A stretch of 64,000 nt of DNA from an uncultured Erysipelotrichaceae bacterium (lineage in GTDB: Bacteria > Bacillota_I > Bacilli_A > RF39 > UBA660): assembly GCA_902791625.1 (NCBI GenBank), contig CADAWN010000012.1, positions 23,832 through 87,831 on the forward strand, in the 5' to 3' direction. The notes beneath the pieces are model-generated. The model saw only the letters and a program-made list of their open reading frames with translations. It had not been told where the DNA came from and did no database searches. Below, piece after piece: positions 46,766 through 56,472 of the stretch (positions are counted from its first letter, which is position 1; each line of letters opens with the position of its first letter). A program made the position numbers and the translations under genes.

Positions 46766-48136
46766 ATGGAAAAATTAACAATGGAAAAACTAGTAAATTA
46801 TTGTAAACAATATGGATTTATATTTCAAGGTAGTGAAATATATGGAGGACTTGCAAATACATGGGATTATGGTCCATTAGGGGTAGAGTTTAAAAATAAT
46901 GTAAAAAAGGCATGGTGGAAAAGATTTGTCCAAGAAAGTAAAAATAGTTATGGATTAGATGCTGCTATAATAATGAATCCTAGAGTTTGGGAAGCAAGTG
47001 GTCATGTTGGTAGTTTTACAGATCCATTAATTGATTGTAAGAATTGTAAGACTCGTCATAGAGCAGATCATTTAATTGAAGGATTTACAGATGAAGTAGT
47101 ACCTGACACTATGACAGATGAAGAAATGGTTAAATATATAAATGATAATAAAATTCCATGTCCAAAATGTGGAAAGAGTGATTATACTGATATTCGTGAA
47201 TTTAACTTAATGTTTGAGACAAATAGAGGTGTTGTAAAAGATGCTACTTCAACAGTATATTTAAGACCAGAAACTGCTCAAGGTGAATTTGTAAATTTCT
47301 TAAATGTGCAAAGAACTATGAGAGCAAAGATACCTTTTGGAATAGGTCAAATAGGTAAATCATTTAGAAATGAAATAACACCCGGTAATTTTACTTTTAG
47401 AACAATAGAATTTGAACAAATGGAACATCAATTATTCTGTAAAGAAGGGACTGATAGTGATTTCTATAAATTTTATAAAGAAAAAGCAAAGAAATTTTTA
47501 ATAGATTTAGGAATAAAAGAAGAATTAATTAGATTTCATGATCATGATAAATTATCTCATTATGCTAAAGAAGCATGTGATATTGAGTATAAATTCCCAT
47601 TTGGTTTTAGTGAACTTTGGGGTACACATAATAGAACTAATTATGATTTGTCTCGCCATGAGGAGTATTCTAAAACAGAAATGAAATATTTAGATCCAGA
47701 AACTAACGAAAAATATGTACCTTATGTAGTTGAATCTTCAGTTGGATGTGATAGACTTGCACTTGCATTATTATGTGATGCTTATAATGAAGAAGAATTA
47801 GAAAATGGAGAAACAAGAGAAGTATTAAAAATATCTCCAATTTTAGCGCCTTATAAAGCATGTGTTTTACCACTTGCTAAGAAGTATCACAGTGAAAAAG
47901 CAGAAGAAGTATTTAATATGCTATCTAAGAATTTTATGACTACATATGATGAATCTGGATCAATTGGTAAAAGATATAGAAGACAAGATGCTATAGGTAC
48001 ACCATTCTGTATAACAATAGATGATGAAACAATTAATAATAATACAGTAACAATACGTAATCGTGATACTATGGAACAAATTACTCTTAAAGTAGATGAA
48101 GTAGTAGAATATATAAAAAAGGAAATAGAGTTTTAA
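46766..48136 (+). CDS. glyQS: Glycyl-tRNA synthetase (dimeric type)
   Basis: 456 residues after AAGGAGG. Class II motifs: GFIFQGSEIYGGLANTWDYGPLG, CKNCKTRHRADH with CPKCG zinc ligands, RPETAQGEFVNF, FRNEITP, EQMEHQLFC, VVESSVGCDRL, and the anticodon-binding C-terminus with APYKACVLPL. This is the single-chain alpha2 form. Its T-box upstream senses glycine starvation. Confidence 0.97.
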   Translation: MEKLTMEKLVNYCKQYGFIFQGSEIYGGLANTWDYGPLGVEFKNNVKKAWWKRFVQESKNSYGLDAAIIMNPRVWEASGHVGSFTDPLIDCKNCKTRHRADHLIEGFTDEVVPDTMTDEEMVKYINDNKIPCPKCGKSDYTDIREFNLMFETNRGVVKDATSTVYLRPETAQGEFVNFLNVQRTMRAKIPFGIGQIGKSFRNEITPGNFTFRTIEFEQMEHQLFCKEGTDSDFYKFYKEKAKKFLIDLGIKEELIRFHDHDKLSHYAKEACDIEYKFPFGFSELWGTHNRTNYDLSRHEEYSKTEMKYLDPETNEKYVPYVVESSVGCDRLALALLCDAYNEEELENGETREVLKISPILAPYKACVLPLAKKYHSEKAEEVFNMLSKNFMTTYDESGSIGKRYRRQDAIGTPFCITIDDETINNNTVTIRNRDTMEQITLKVDEVVEYIKKEIEF

Positions 48137-48846
48137 TGAGACCAGTTATAGGAATAGTTGCAAGAAGTGAAGAAAATGAAAACGGTTCTTCTATGCTTTA
48201 TGTATTTGAAGCAGTAAGACAAAGTATAATTAATTCTGGAGGAGAACCACTATTACTTCTTCCTCCACAAGACTTAGATTACTATAAGACAAGAAATAGA
48301 GATTATCCAGAATTTACAATAGAAGAAGAAAAAAGAATGTTAAAATGGTTAGATATGTGTGATGGTATTGTTTTACCAGGTGGATATAAACTAACTAATT
48401 TTGATAGATATGTAGTTGAATATGCGACAGAAAAAGATGTTCCAATATTAGGAATATGTTTAGGTATGCAGATACTTTCTTGTTATAAAGAGGATATAGA
48501 AATTGTTCCAATAGATGAAAATCATTTAAATCATAAACAAGAAAGTAGTGATGGAGTTAGTCATAGAGTAGATATAAAAAAAGATAATATACTTTATGAT
48601 ATCTTAAAAAAAGATAGTATTATGGTTAATAGTTTTCACAAAAAGCAAGCAACACCTAATAAATACTATGAAGTTATTGCTTATTCAGAAGATGGAATAA
48701 TAGAAGCAATACAAAATAAAAAGAACACCTTTAATCTTGGTGTTCAGTGGCATCCAGAAAAGAATTACTTAGATGATGAAAATTCTAAAAAAATTATGGA
48801 TGCATTAATAGAATATAGTAAAAATAGAGTTAAAATTAACAAATAG
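48136..48846 (+). CDS. Class I glutamine amidotransferase (peptidase C26)
   Basis: 236 residues; the ATG shares one base with the glyQS stop (TAATG). GICLGMQIL carries the catalytic Cys, and WHPE carries the His and Glu. The motif GIVLPGG also fits. It is similar to gamma-glutamyl-gamma-aminobutyrate hydrolases (PuuD-like). The exact gamma-glutamyl substrate is not evident. Confidence 0.88.
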   Translation: MRPVIGIVARSEENENGSSMLYVFEAVRQSIINSGGEPLLLLPPQDLDYYKTRNRDYPEFTIEEEKRMLKWLDMCDGIVLPGGYKLTNFDRYVVEYATEKDVPILGICLGMQILSCYKEDIEIVPIDENHLNHKQESSDGVSHRVDIKKDNILYDILKKDSIMVNSFHKKQATPNKYYEVIAYSEDGIIEAIQNKKNTFNLGVQWHPEKNYLDDENSKKIMDALIEYSKNRVKINK

Positions 48847-48856
48847 GGGGATTTGC

Positions 48857-49318
48857 ATGAATAAAGGTTATTTCTACTATGAAAAAGAAAATAAAGAGGT
48901 TAATAAACTTTTTAAAAGATATTTTGAATTAGATAAAAATAATCCTATAGAAATAGGAAAATGGATTCATGAATTATGTAATTATAAAGAAGAAGTTCAT
49001 GCCAAAATACATATTGCTTTAGCTAGAGATTTATTAGGTAGTGGTTTTTTAAGTTCTAATGATTTCGATAATCAAAGTGATTATATGGAAAGATATAATA
49101 ATATTGAACAATTATTTAAACTAGGTGAAGATGAAAAAGAATTATCTGATTGCCTAGTGAGTAGATATATAGGTTCAGTAAAATTATTTGGTAGACCATC
49201 AGATTATGTAGAATATCTATCAGATATATATAGTGATAGATTTATAAAACATCCTAATGTTGATAAAATAGAATTAATAAAAAGAGGTAAAAGTTATACT
49301 GAATACATAAAAAAATAA
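48857..49318 (+). CDS. Hypothetical protein
   Basis: 153 residues behind GGGGGAT. Helical and charged, with a central KIHIALARDLLGSGFL segment. No signal, no membrane helix, no recognised domain. Last gene of the glyQS transcript, followed by a terminator. Confidence 0.65.
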   Translation: MNKGYFYYEKENKEVNKLFKRYFELDKNNPIEIGKWIHELCNYKEEVHAKIHIALARDLLGSGFLSSNDFDNQSDYMERYNNIEQLFKLGEDEKELSDCLVSRYIGSVKLFGRPSDYVEYLSDIYSDRFIKHPNVDKIELIKRGKSYTEYIKK

Positions 49319-49347
49319 AGAAGTTAATCTTCTTTATTTTCTTTTTC
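49312..49347. terminator. Bidirectional terminator
   Basis: 12-bp AAAATAAAGAAG/CTTCTTTATTTT stem with T runs on both strands. It ends the gene at 48857 and the minus-strand small gene. Confidence 0.8.
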
Positions 49348-49485
49348 TTTTACTTCTTCATCTTCTTGTTCAGAATTTTCAGTAGTTATTTCTTCTTCTT
49401 TTTCATTTGGTTCATTTACTTTTACTTCTTCATTACAACTATTACATTCTTGAACATCAGATTTATTTTTTTTCTTACCTTTCAT
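49324..49485 (-). CDS. Small acidic protein with CxxC
   Basis: 53 residues, minus strand. Ribosome site GGTGAT (as used by several genes here) precedes ATG 49485; an in-frame ATG at 49497 overlaps it. The sequence begins MKGKKKNKSDVQECNSCNEE and continues with a Glu/Lys tail. The CxxC could bind a metal or form a disulfide. It shares a terminator with the gene on the other strand. Low complexity makes it uncertain, but the ribosome site, start and terminator agree. Confidence 0.55.
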   Translation of the reverse strand: MKGKKKNKSDVQECNSCNEEVKVNEPNEKEEEITTENSEQEDEEVKEKENKED

Positions 49486-49605
49486 TTTGATCACCATTAA
49501 TACTATTTACAAAAATACTAATTATATACATAAAATGTAAAGTAAAAATAAAAAAATTTAAAAAAAATAATTATTATGATAAAATAATTATAGTAGGAGG
49601 ATTAT

Positions 49606-50133
49606 ATGGAAGTAGAAGTAGTAGTTACTGGAACTTTAGATGAGAACTGTTATATTCTAAAAAAGAATAAAACATGTTTAATTGTAGATCCTGGAAGTGA
49701 TTATCCTAAGATTAAAGAAAAGATAGGTGATAATAAAGTACTAGGAGTATTAATTACACATTCACACTTTGATCATGTAGGAGCTCTTCGTAATTTTTTA
49801 ACAAATAGGAGTGTAAAAATATTTAAGAAAAGTAATGTTTTAGATGATAAAGAATATGAAGTAGGAGATTTTAAATTTAAAACTATTTATACACCAGGTC
49901 ATGCAAGTGATGAAGTAACATTTTATTTTGAAGAAGATAAGGTTATGTTTATTGGAGATTTCATATTTAAAGAGAGTATAGGTAGATGGGATTTTCCAGG
50001 TGGAAGCAAAGAAGAAATGGAAAAGAGTTTAGAAAGAATAAAAAAATATCCAAAAGAAATAAAACTTTATCCAGGACATCAGGAAGAAACAACTTTAGGT
50101 TATGAATTAGAGAATAATCCATATTTAAAATAG
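49606..50133 (+). CDS. Metallo-beta-lactamase-fold hydrolase (YqgX/GloB-like)
   Basis: 175 residues after AGGAGG. Zinc motif THSHFDHVG (H52, H54, D56, H57), then YTPGHASDEVTFYF, FIGDFIFKESIGRWDFPGG and YPGHQEET. This order fits the short glyoxalase II-like hydrolases (YqgX). The substrate is probably a thioester, but it is not proven. Confidence 0.9.
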   Translation: MEVEVVVTGTLDENCYILKKNKTCLIVDPGSDYPKIKEKIGDNKVLGVLITHSHFDHVGALRNFLTNRSVKIFKKSNVLDDKEYEVGDFKFKTIYTPGHASDEVTFYFEEDKVMFIGDFIFKESIGRWDFPGGSKEEMEKSLERIKKYPKEIKLYPGHQEETTLGYELENNPYLK

Positions 50134-50142
50134 GAGGTAATT

Positions 50143-50454
50143 ATGTATATAGATTTAATAATTTTAGTATTAATAATAGGAGTAGTTTTCTTCTTCTTTA
50201 GAAAGTTTTCAAGTGTGCTTTATGCCATATTTATATTTGATTTAGTACTTAGAGGTTTAACTTATATAAAACTAAATATACATCTTAATGATTTAAAAAA
50301 TGTAATAGATAAATATATACCAGAAAGTATTCCACATATAATAGACAAATATTCATCAGGAGTATTTCAAACTATATTAATGTGGATATACATTATTCTA
50401 TTATTTGTATTTGTAGGATACTTAGTAAGAACTTTTATAAAAAAGAGAAGATAG
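50143..50454 (+). CDS. Small membrane protein
   Basis: 103 residues after AGGAGG. Helices at about 3-20, 24-42 and 76-97, with a basic end RTFIKKRR. No known family. Ten bases behind the MBL gene, hence same operon. Confidence 0.65.
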   Translation: MYIDLIILVLIIGVVFFFFRKFSSVLYAIFIFDLVLRGLTYIKLNIHLNDLKNVIDKYIPESIPHIIDKYSSGVFQTILMWIYIILLFVFVGYLVRTFIKKRR

Positions 50455-50459
50455 TAACA

Positions 50460-50489
50460 AAAGACGACAATAAACGTTGTCTTTTTTTT
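50460..50489 (+). terminator. Rho-independent terminator
   Basis: AAAGACGAC/GTTGTCTTT stem (one G-U) followed by a T run. Confidence 0.8.
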
Positions 50490-50512
50490 ATATACTTTAT
50501 TTGGTGATTAAT

Positions 50513-51292
50513 ATGAAAGTATATTTAGATTTAATATATATAGTTAATTTAATATTCGATTTTGTTTTATTATTTCTAGTTTCATATTTTTTAAAACGGA
50601 GAATTAAACTTTATAGAATATTATTTGGAGCTTTAGTAGGTAGTTTTTCAGTTATATTTTTATTTTTACCACTTTCAAATATTTCACTTTTATTTTTAAA
50701 AATAATAACTAGTATTTTAATGTTAATTACTACTTTTGGTTATAAGAGTAAAGAATACTTTAAAAAGAATTTTATATATTTATATATTATTAGTATTATT
50801 ATGGGAGGAATATTATATTTTTTAATTACTAATCTAAAATATAGTACTACTGGTTTAACAGATAACTTATCATTAAACTTTATTATTTTATTATTACTAA
50901 CACCAATACTTACTTATCTATATTTAAAAAAAGAAAAGAATTATAAAAATACTTATAGTCTTATACATAAAATAGAATTTGATATTAATAATAAAACATT
51001 TATTTACAATGCTTATCTAGATACAGGTAATAAGTTATGTGATCCATATAAAAAAAGACCAATACTATTGGTGTATGATAAAAAATTAAAATTTAATTAT
51101 GAGGATAGTATACTTGTACCTTATAAAACTTTGGAACATGATGGAATATTAAAATGTAGGAAGATTAGTCATTTTAAAATAGATGATAAAGAAATTAGAA
51201 CTAATATACTTATAGGAATAAGTAATAAGAAGTTTAGTATTGAAGGAGTAGAATGTATTTTACCTAATGTTATAAAGGAGGAAATTTTATGA
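50513..51292 (+). CDS. spoIIGA: Pro-sigma-E processing protease SpoIIGA
   Basis: 259 residues from ATG 50513 (GGTGATT site; the frame opens further upstream at 50477 without one). Five membrane helices in the first half and a cytoplasmic domain with the aspartic-protease motif [12 protein letters not shown] (D170). SpoIIGA in the septum activates pro-sigma-E in the mother cell. Its stop overlaps the next start (ATGA), and that gene encodes a SigE-like sigma factor. Confidence 0.9.
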   Translation: MKVYLDLIYIVNLIFDFVLLFLVSYFLKRRIKLYRILFGALVGSFSVIFLFLPLSNISLLFLKIITSILMLITTFGYKSKEYFKKNFIYLYIISIIMGGILYFLITNLKYSTTGLTDNLSLNFIILLLLTPILTYLYLKKEKNYKNTYSLIHKIEFDINNKTFIYNAYLDTGNKLCDPYKKRPILLVYDKKLKFNYEDSILVPYKTLEHDGILKCRKISHFKIDDKEIRTNILIGISNKKFSIEGVECILPNVIKEEIL

Positions 51293-51981
51293 TTAGTTTA
51301 TTATTTTTGATTAGTTATTTACTTAATAAATGTGAAGTATTGTTTTATGTAGGTAAAACTGATGCTTTACCTGAACCTCTAACTAAAGAGGAAGAAGAAA
51401 AATATTTAGTATTAAATGAAGAAGGAGATAGAGAAGCTAAAAATATTTTAATTGAACATAATCTTAGATTAGTTGTATTTTTAGCTAAAAAGTATGAAAA
51501 TACAGGAGTTGATTTAGAAGATTTAGTTAGTATTGGAACAATTGGTTTAATAAAAGGAATAAATACTTTTCATAGAGGTAAAAATATAAAACTTGCAACA
51601 TATGCATCTCGTTGTATAGATAATGAAATACTTATGTATTTAAGAAAAAATAAAAGAACAAAAACAGAAGTAAGTATTGATGCATCACTAAGTTATGATC
51701 AAGAAGGTAATGAACTACATTTAGAAGATGTATTAGGAACTAATGATGATATAGTAACTAAAGGAATAGAAGAGGAAGATGATAAAAAATTAATGATGGA
51801 AGAGATTAAAAAATTAAATAAAAGAGATAGAGATATAATAATACTTAGGTATGGCTTATTTGGAGTAGAAGAAAAAACTCAAAAAGAAGTGGCTGATATG
51901 TTAGGGATCAGTCAATCATATATATCAAGAATAGAAAAGAAAGTTATTAAAAGGTTAAAAAGTGTTGTTAACTGTACATAA
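51289..51981 (+). CDS. sigE: Sporulation sigma factor SigE
   Basis: 230 residues after AAAGGAGG, coupled to spoIIGA by ATGA. A hydrophobic leader of about 20 residues ([20 protein letters not shown]) would be the pro-sequence. Then [65 protein letters not shown] and the region 4 helix-turn-helix [21 protein letters not shown]. It should direct early mother-cell transcription. The motifs fit SigE well. Confidence 0.95.
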   Translation: MISLLFLISYLLNKCEVLFYVGKTDALPEPLTKEEEEKYLVLNEEGDREAKNILIEHNLRLVVFLAKKYENTGVDLEDLVSIGTIGLIKGINTFHRGKNIKLATYASRCIDNEILMYLRKNKRTKTEVSIDASLSYDQEGNELHLEDVLGTNDDIVTKGIEEEDDKKLMMEEIKKLNKRDRDIIILRYGLFGVEEKTQKEVADMLGISQSYISRIEKKVIKRLKSVVNCT

Positions 51982-52009
51982 AAAGGTATATTTATTATAC
52001 CTTTTTTTT
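51980..52009. terminator. Bidirectional terminator
   Basis: AAAAGGTATA/TATACCTTTT stem with a TTTAT loop, T runs on both sides. Confidence 0.85.
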
Positions 52010-52336
52010 CATATTACTAAGTATTGAAACAATTATAATTATTAGAAAATATATAATAGTTTTAAAATTTATACCATTTCCTAAAATAATATTTAGTACT
52101 AAAAAGAATAGAACTATTCCAAGCGAAAACTTTAGATTGTTAATTGGTATTACATCATCTTTTTTATTAACTATTTTTTTACTATTAAAATATATTATTA
52201 AAACAATAGATATTAATTCTAAATAATTATAAATAGTATTATTAATTATATTAATATGTGAAAGTAGTGTGAGAAATATAGTAGAAATTAATATTTCAAT
52301 AATAACTCTTAAATAAACTTTTAAATACTTTTTCAT
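51995..52336 (-). CDS. Small membrane protein
   Basis: 113 residues on the minus strand; start ATG 52336 with AGAGGTG upstream (the GTG at 52342 is part of that site). Four hydrophobic stretches (about 9-26, 32-48, 67-85, 91-106). No recognised family. It converges on sigE and shares its terminator. Confidence 0.6.
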   Translation of the reverse strand: MKKYLKVYLRVIIEILISTIFLTLLSHINIINNTIYNYLELISIVLIIYFNSKKIVNKKDDVIPINNLKFSLGIVLFFLVLNIILGNGINFKTIIYFLIIIIVSILSNMKKKV

Positions 52337-52408
52337 AAACACCTCTAATAAATAATATTAATTGTATAAAAAAATATACTTAAAACCTTAATATAAGTAG
52401 GTGATAAT

Positions 52409-53035
52409 ATGTTAGGTTTAGTACTTATTTCTAGATGTATTATTAGTTATTTTTTTATTATAGTTTTATATTATTTAGTTAAAAAAAGAAAAATTACTTT
52501 TCTTACTAAAATAACTTATATATTTATATTATTATTATGTTCAAATATGATAATAAATTATAAATATAATGTAATTTATAGTATTATTCCTATAATTACA
52601 ATTATAGTTTTATATGAGTTATTTATTATATTTTATTACGATCATAAATCAGTAAGAAATTATTTTGATAGTGAACCAATTATATTAGTAAAAAATGGTA
52701 AAGTTATTTTTAAAAATTTAATAGATAATAATTATTCAGTAGAAGAATTATTAAATGAATTAAAGAAAAAGAATATTTATTCATTTAATAATATTAAATA
52801 TTTATTTTTAGAAAGTGATAAATCTTTATCAATACTTACTTTCGATGATAATAGTGTACCAACACCATTAATATTAGATGGAAGAATTAATAAAAAAGTT
52901 TTGAATAATTTATCTTTAAATAAAAGTGATTTAAATAATATGTTAGAAAAAGAACATGTAAGATTAAGTGATATATACTATGCTTTATATAAAAAAGAAA
53001 AGCTATATATTATAAAAAATGATGAACTAAAATAG
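52409..53035 (+). CDS. DUF421/YetF-like membrane protein
   Basis: 208 residues after GGTGAT. Three N-terminal helices, then FDSEPIILVKNGKVIFKNLI, ELLNELKKKNIYSFNNIKYL, and LESDKSLSIL, the order of DUF421 (YetF) domains. Several such proteins occur in spore-formers. Function in this family remains poorly known. It lies near sigE but on a separate transcript. Confidence 0.8.
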   Translation: MLGLVLISRCIISYFFIIVLYYLVKKRKITFLTKITYIFILLLCSNMIINYKYNVIYSIIPIITIIVLYELFIIFYYDHKSVRNYFDSEPIILVKNGKVIFKNLIDNNYSVEELLNELKKKNIYSFNNIKYLFLESDKSLSILTFDDNSVPTPLILDGRINKKVLNNLSLNKSDLNNMLEKEHVRLSDIYYALYKKEKLYIIKNDELK

Positions 53036-53080
53036 ACAAATATTTTAATAAAAATATAATATATTTATTTTGGTGATAAA

Positions 53081-54232
53081 ATGACTAAGAATTTAGTTTT
53101 TGTTTTAATAATACTTATATTTATATATCTTTTAATACCTAATAAATATGTTAGAAAAGATAATGAAAAAAATAATAATAAAGAACTTAGAGGTATATTT
53201 ATTTCATATATAGAACTAGGTAATTACATTAAAGGTAAAAGTATAGAAGTAAGTAAAAAGAATATTGATGAAATTATTATGAATACTAAAAAAACTAAGT
53301 TTAATACTTTGTTTTTACAAGTAAGAAGTCATATGGATAGTATTTATAAATCAGAGATATTTCCAGTAAGTAATAATATTATTTTAGATGATAATAGTAG
53401 TTTTGATGTGTTAGATTATTTTATTAAGAAAGCTAAGAAGAGTGGTATAGATATATATGCTTGGGTTAATCCTTATAGAATAAATAAAAATGTAGATCAA
53501 AAAAGTAATTATTATGAAAAAGTAAAAGATGATATTAAATTAGTTGGAGACACATATTATTTAAATCCAGCAAGTTCTAATACAACTAAATTAATATGTG
53601 AAGGAATTAAAGAAATAGTTAAAAAGTATGATGTTAAAGGTATAATATTTGATGATTATTTTTATCCAAGTAAAGATATAGATTTAGATAGTTATAAAAA
53701 AGATAATAGTAGTTTATCTATTGAAGAGTATCACCTAAATAAGATTACAGATATGATATATCAAGTTAATAAAACTATAAAAAAAGAGAATAAAAAAGTA
53801 TTATTTGGTATATCTCCAGAAGGAAATATAGATAATAATTATAATAAAAACTATTTAGATGTAGGAAAAATAACAAGTAATAATAAATATATTGATTTTA
53901 TAATACCTCAAATATATTATGGTTTCGAAAATGAGGCTAAACCATTTGATAACGTTTTAAAAGAATGGAATGAATTAATTAAAGATAAAAGAATTAATCT
54001 TTATGTAGCTCTTGCACTTTATAAAACAGGAAAACTTGATATATATGCGAAAAAAGGAAGAGAAGAGTGGATTAATAATTATGATGTTATAAAAAGACAA
54101 GTGCTTCATATTAGAGATAATAGTAAAGATAAAGGATTTTCTATATTTAGATATGATAATTTGTTTAATCCTAGTAATTATACAGAAAATACTGTAAAAG
54201 AAGTGGAAAACTTAAATAGCATTTTATATTAA
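53081..54232 (+). CDS. Membrane-anchored GHL10/YngK-type glycoside hydrolase-like protein
   Basis: 383 residues. An N-terminal helix (4-20) anchors an outer (beta/alpha)8-type domain: RGIFISYIELG, FNTLFLQVRSHMDSIYKS, GIDIYAWVNPYRIN, YLNPASSNT, GIIFDDYFYP, LFGISPEGNID and FIIPQIYYGFEN. The order fits the DUF187/GHL10 family (Bacillus YngK). Family members have Asp/Glu near GIIFDD, but the sugar substrate is unknown. Confidence 0.85.
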   Translation: MTKNLVFVLIILIFIYLLIPNKYVRKDNEKNNNKELRGIFISYIELGNYIKGKSIEVSKKNIDEIIMNTKKTKFNTLFLQVRSHMDSIYKSEIFPVSNNIILDDNSSFDVLDYFIKKAKKSGIDIYAWVNPYRINKNVDQKSNYYEKVKDDIKLVGDTYYLNPASSNTTKLICEGIKEIVKKYDVKGIIFDDYFYPSKDIDLDSYKKDNSSLSIEEYHLNKITDMIYQVNKTIKKENKKVLFGISPEGNIDNNYNKNYLDVGKITSNNKYIDFIIPQIYYGFENEAKPFDNVLKEWNELIKDKRINLYVALALYKTGKLDIYAKKGREEWINNYDVIKRQVLHIRDNSKDKGFSIFRYDNLFNPSNYTENTVKEVENLNSILY

Positions 54233-54287
54233 TTATTGTTAATTATTAAAATAAGTTTTATAATTATATTAGTATAGAGGTGTATAT

Positions 54288-54815
54288 ATGAAAAAAAATA
54301 ATAAAGGGTTTACTTTAATTGAACTTATTGCAGCTATAACTATATTAAGTATAATAATGTTAGTTGCTATTCCTAATATAATGAGTGTATCAATTAAAAA
54401 TAAAAATAAAACTTATATAAATGATGCAACTAAAATAGTTACTCTTGCTAAGTATTTATTTGAATCAGATGCGAGTATAAATAAACCTACTGGTACAGAT
54501 TGTTTAATGTTAACACTTAATAAAATTGACAAAACAGAACTTGAAAAAGGACCAGAAAATGGTAAATATGATTTAACAAGAAGCTATGTTGTTGTAAGAT
54601 ATAATTCAACATCACAACAATATGAGTATTATGTTCAAATACAAGAAGAGTATAAACAAAATAATAGTAATAAATATAAAGGTATACCAGTTGTTAAATA
54701 TGAAACACTTTTACAAACAACAGATAAAAGTAGCTTAATTAAGACATCTTCTAGTGCTACTAATTCTATTTGGAGTCAAGTTAATTCAAAAACAGGATGT
54801 ACTAGTTATCATTAG
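54288..54815 (+). CDS. Type IV prepilin-like protein
   Basis: 175 residues after AGAGGTG. KKNNKGFTLIELIAAITIL is a classical prepilin site (cut after G, Phe+1, Glu+5), followed by the long hydrophobic helix and a C-terminal domain with a few Cys. It is one of a tandem pair. No prepilin peptidase, ATPase or membrane platform gene is in the window. Confidence 0.88.
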   Translation: MKKNNKGFTLIELIAAITILSIIMLVAIPNIMSVSIKNKNKTYINDATKIVTLAKYLFESDASINKPTGTDCLMLTLNKIDKTELEKGPENGKYDLTRSYVVVRYNSTSQQYEYYVQIQEEYKQNNSNKYKGIPVVKYETLLQTTDKSSLIKTSSSATNSIWSQVNSKTGCTSYH

Positions 54816-54907
54816 AAGTGTAAATAATATGTAAAATAGAAATATAAAGGTTGAAAATAGAATAATATAATGATATTCTTTAATTAAGATAAAGGAGAGA
54901 TTTAAAA

Positions 54908-55513
54908 ATGAAAAAACTAAATAGAAAAGGATTTACATTAATCGAATTACTAGCAGTTATCGTAATTTTAGGTATTTTAATGTTAACTGCAATCCCAGCT
55001 GTAACAAGAGCTATAGCTAAATCAAGAAGAAATACTTTCTGGCAAAATGCAAAACAATATGTACAAGCAGCACAAACACCATTTTTAGCAGGAGAATATT
55101 ATAAGAGTGGTACTTCAGATACTTGTGCAATACCTTCACCATCTGATAATGCACAAACTAATCCAAGTGCTAATGCAGTTAAGATAGATTTAGAGCAAGT
55201 TGATCTTGATGGTGGTTCAATTGATAAAAGTGCCTTTGGAGTTGGATATATATCATCTGGTAATTGTAAACCGGCAATATATGTTGTTAATGAAGGTGTA
55301 GCAGCTAATCCTACAAATGATACAGAAGGAAGAGATAAACTTGTATGGTACTTTGTAGGAGTTGATACAAATGGTAACGGTATTAAGACAGCTACACAAG
55401 AATCAAAATTGTCTTTAGCTAAAGTTCAAACTGGATTAGGTTCAAGTCCTACTTGTACTTTACCAACTACAATTAAGGGTACTGTACAAGAATGTAAAAA
55501 AGAAAGTAATTAA
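54908..55513 (+). CDS. Type IV prepilin-like protein
   Basis: 201 residues after AAAGGAGAGA. Prepilin signal NRKGFTLIELLAVIVILGI with Glu+5, then a globular domain with several Cys. ComGC- and major-pilin-like in layout. Together with the preceding gene it may form a minor or pseudopilus fibre. It has its own leader of about 90 bases, so both separate and joint transcription are possible. Confidence 0.9.
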   Translation: MKKLNRKGFTLIELLAVIVILGILMLTAIPAVTRAIAKSRRNTFWQNAKQYVQAAQTPFLAGEYYKSGTSDTCAIPSPSDNAQTNPSANAVKIDLEQVDLDGGSIDKSAFGVGYISSGNCKPAIYVVNEGVAANPTNDTEGRDKLVWYFVGVDTNGNGIKTATQESKLSLAKVQTGLGSSPTCTLPTTIKGTVQECKKESN

Positions 55514-55518
55514 TAATT

Positions 55519-55548
55519 AAGATGTGAGTATTCACATCTTTTTCTTTT
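55519..55548 (+). terminator. Rho-independent terminator
   Basis: AAGATGTGA/TCACATCTT stem and T run. Confidence 0.9.
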
Positions 55549-55595
55549 GTAAAAAAGTTATTCATGATAAAATAAATATAGTTGGAGATGATTTT

Positions 55596-56456
55596 ATGTT
55601 ATTAATTGGTAGTCATGTTAAATATAATAGTGCAACTCAACTACTTGGTAGTGTTAAGGAAGCTCTTAGCTATGGAGCAACAACTTTTATGTTTTATACA
55701 GGTGCTCCTCAAAATACAGCTAGAAGTCCTATTAATAAGAGTATTGTAGAAAATGCTCAAAAGATGATGGAAGAAAATAATATAGATATTAATAAAGTAG
55801 TAGTTCATGCTCCTTATATTATTAATTTAGCTAATACTGAGAAGTATGACTTTGCAGTAAGTTTTTTAAAACAAGAAGTTAAAAGATGTGAAGAAATAGG
55901 AATTAAATATATGGTTTTACATCCAGGTAGTCATGTAGGACTTGGTGAAGAAGTTGGAATTAATAATATTGTAAATGGACTTAATGATGTGTTAGAAAAT
56001 AGTAAAGTTACTATTTTACTTGAAACTATGGCAGGTAAAGGTAGTGAACTAGGATGTAACTTAGATCAAATTAAAACTATAATAGATAAAGTTACTAATA
56101 AAGATAAAATTGGAATATGTCTAGATACATGTCATTTAAATGATGCAGGATATGATGTAAATAACTTTGATAATATACTTGATGAAGTAGATAAAAAAGT
56201 AGGACTAAAATTTGTCGGATGTATTCATATTAATGATAGTAAGAATCCAATATCTTCTCATAAAGATAGACATGAAAATATTGGATATGGAACAATAGGT
56301 TTTGATACATTAATAGATATTATTTATAATAAGAGACTTGAAGATATTCCTAAAATACTTGAGACTCCATATATAGGAGAACACGCTCCATATAAAGAAG
56401 AAATAGAAATGATTAAGAATAAAAAATTTGAAGATTTTAAAGCCAATATCAATTAA
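55596..56456 (+). CDS. nfo: Endonuclease IV
   Basis: 286 residues from ATG 55596 (GGAGATG upstream); the frame opening at 55524 has no ribosome site. Zinc and active-site motifs: GSHVKY at the start, VVHAPYIINLA, VLHPGSHVG, LLETMAGKGSELG, GICLDTCHLNDAGYD, HINDSKNPISSHKDRHENIGYG. It cleaves DNA at abasic sites in base-excision repair. Confidence 0.96.
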   Translation: MLLIGSHVKYNSATQLLGSVKEALSYGATTFMFYTGAPQNTARSPINKSIVENAQKMMEENNIDINKVVVHAPYIINLANTEKYDFAVSFLKQEVKRCEEIGIKYMVLHPGSHVGLGEEVGINNIVNGLNDVLENSKVTILLETMAGKGSELGCNLDQIKTIIDKVTNKDKIGICLDTCHLNDAGYDVNNFDNILDEVDKKVGLKFVGCIHINDSKNPISSHKDRHENIGYGTIGFDTLIDIIYNKRLEDIPKILETPYIGEHAPYKEEIEMIKNKKFEDFKANIN

Positions 56457-56472
56457 GATATTGGCTTATTGT
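56441..56472. terminator. Terminator hairpin between convergent genes
   Basis: AGCCAATATC/GATATTGGCT stem across the nfo stop codon. T-rich on the plus side, weaker on the minus side. Confidence 0.65.
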
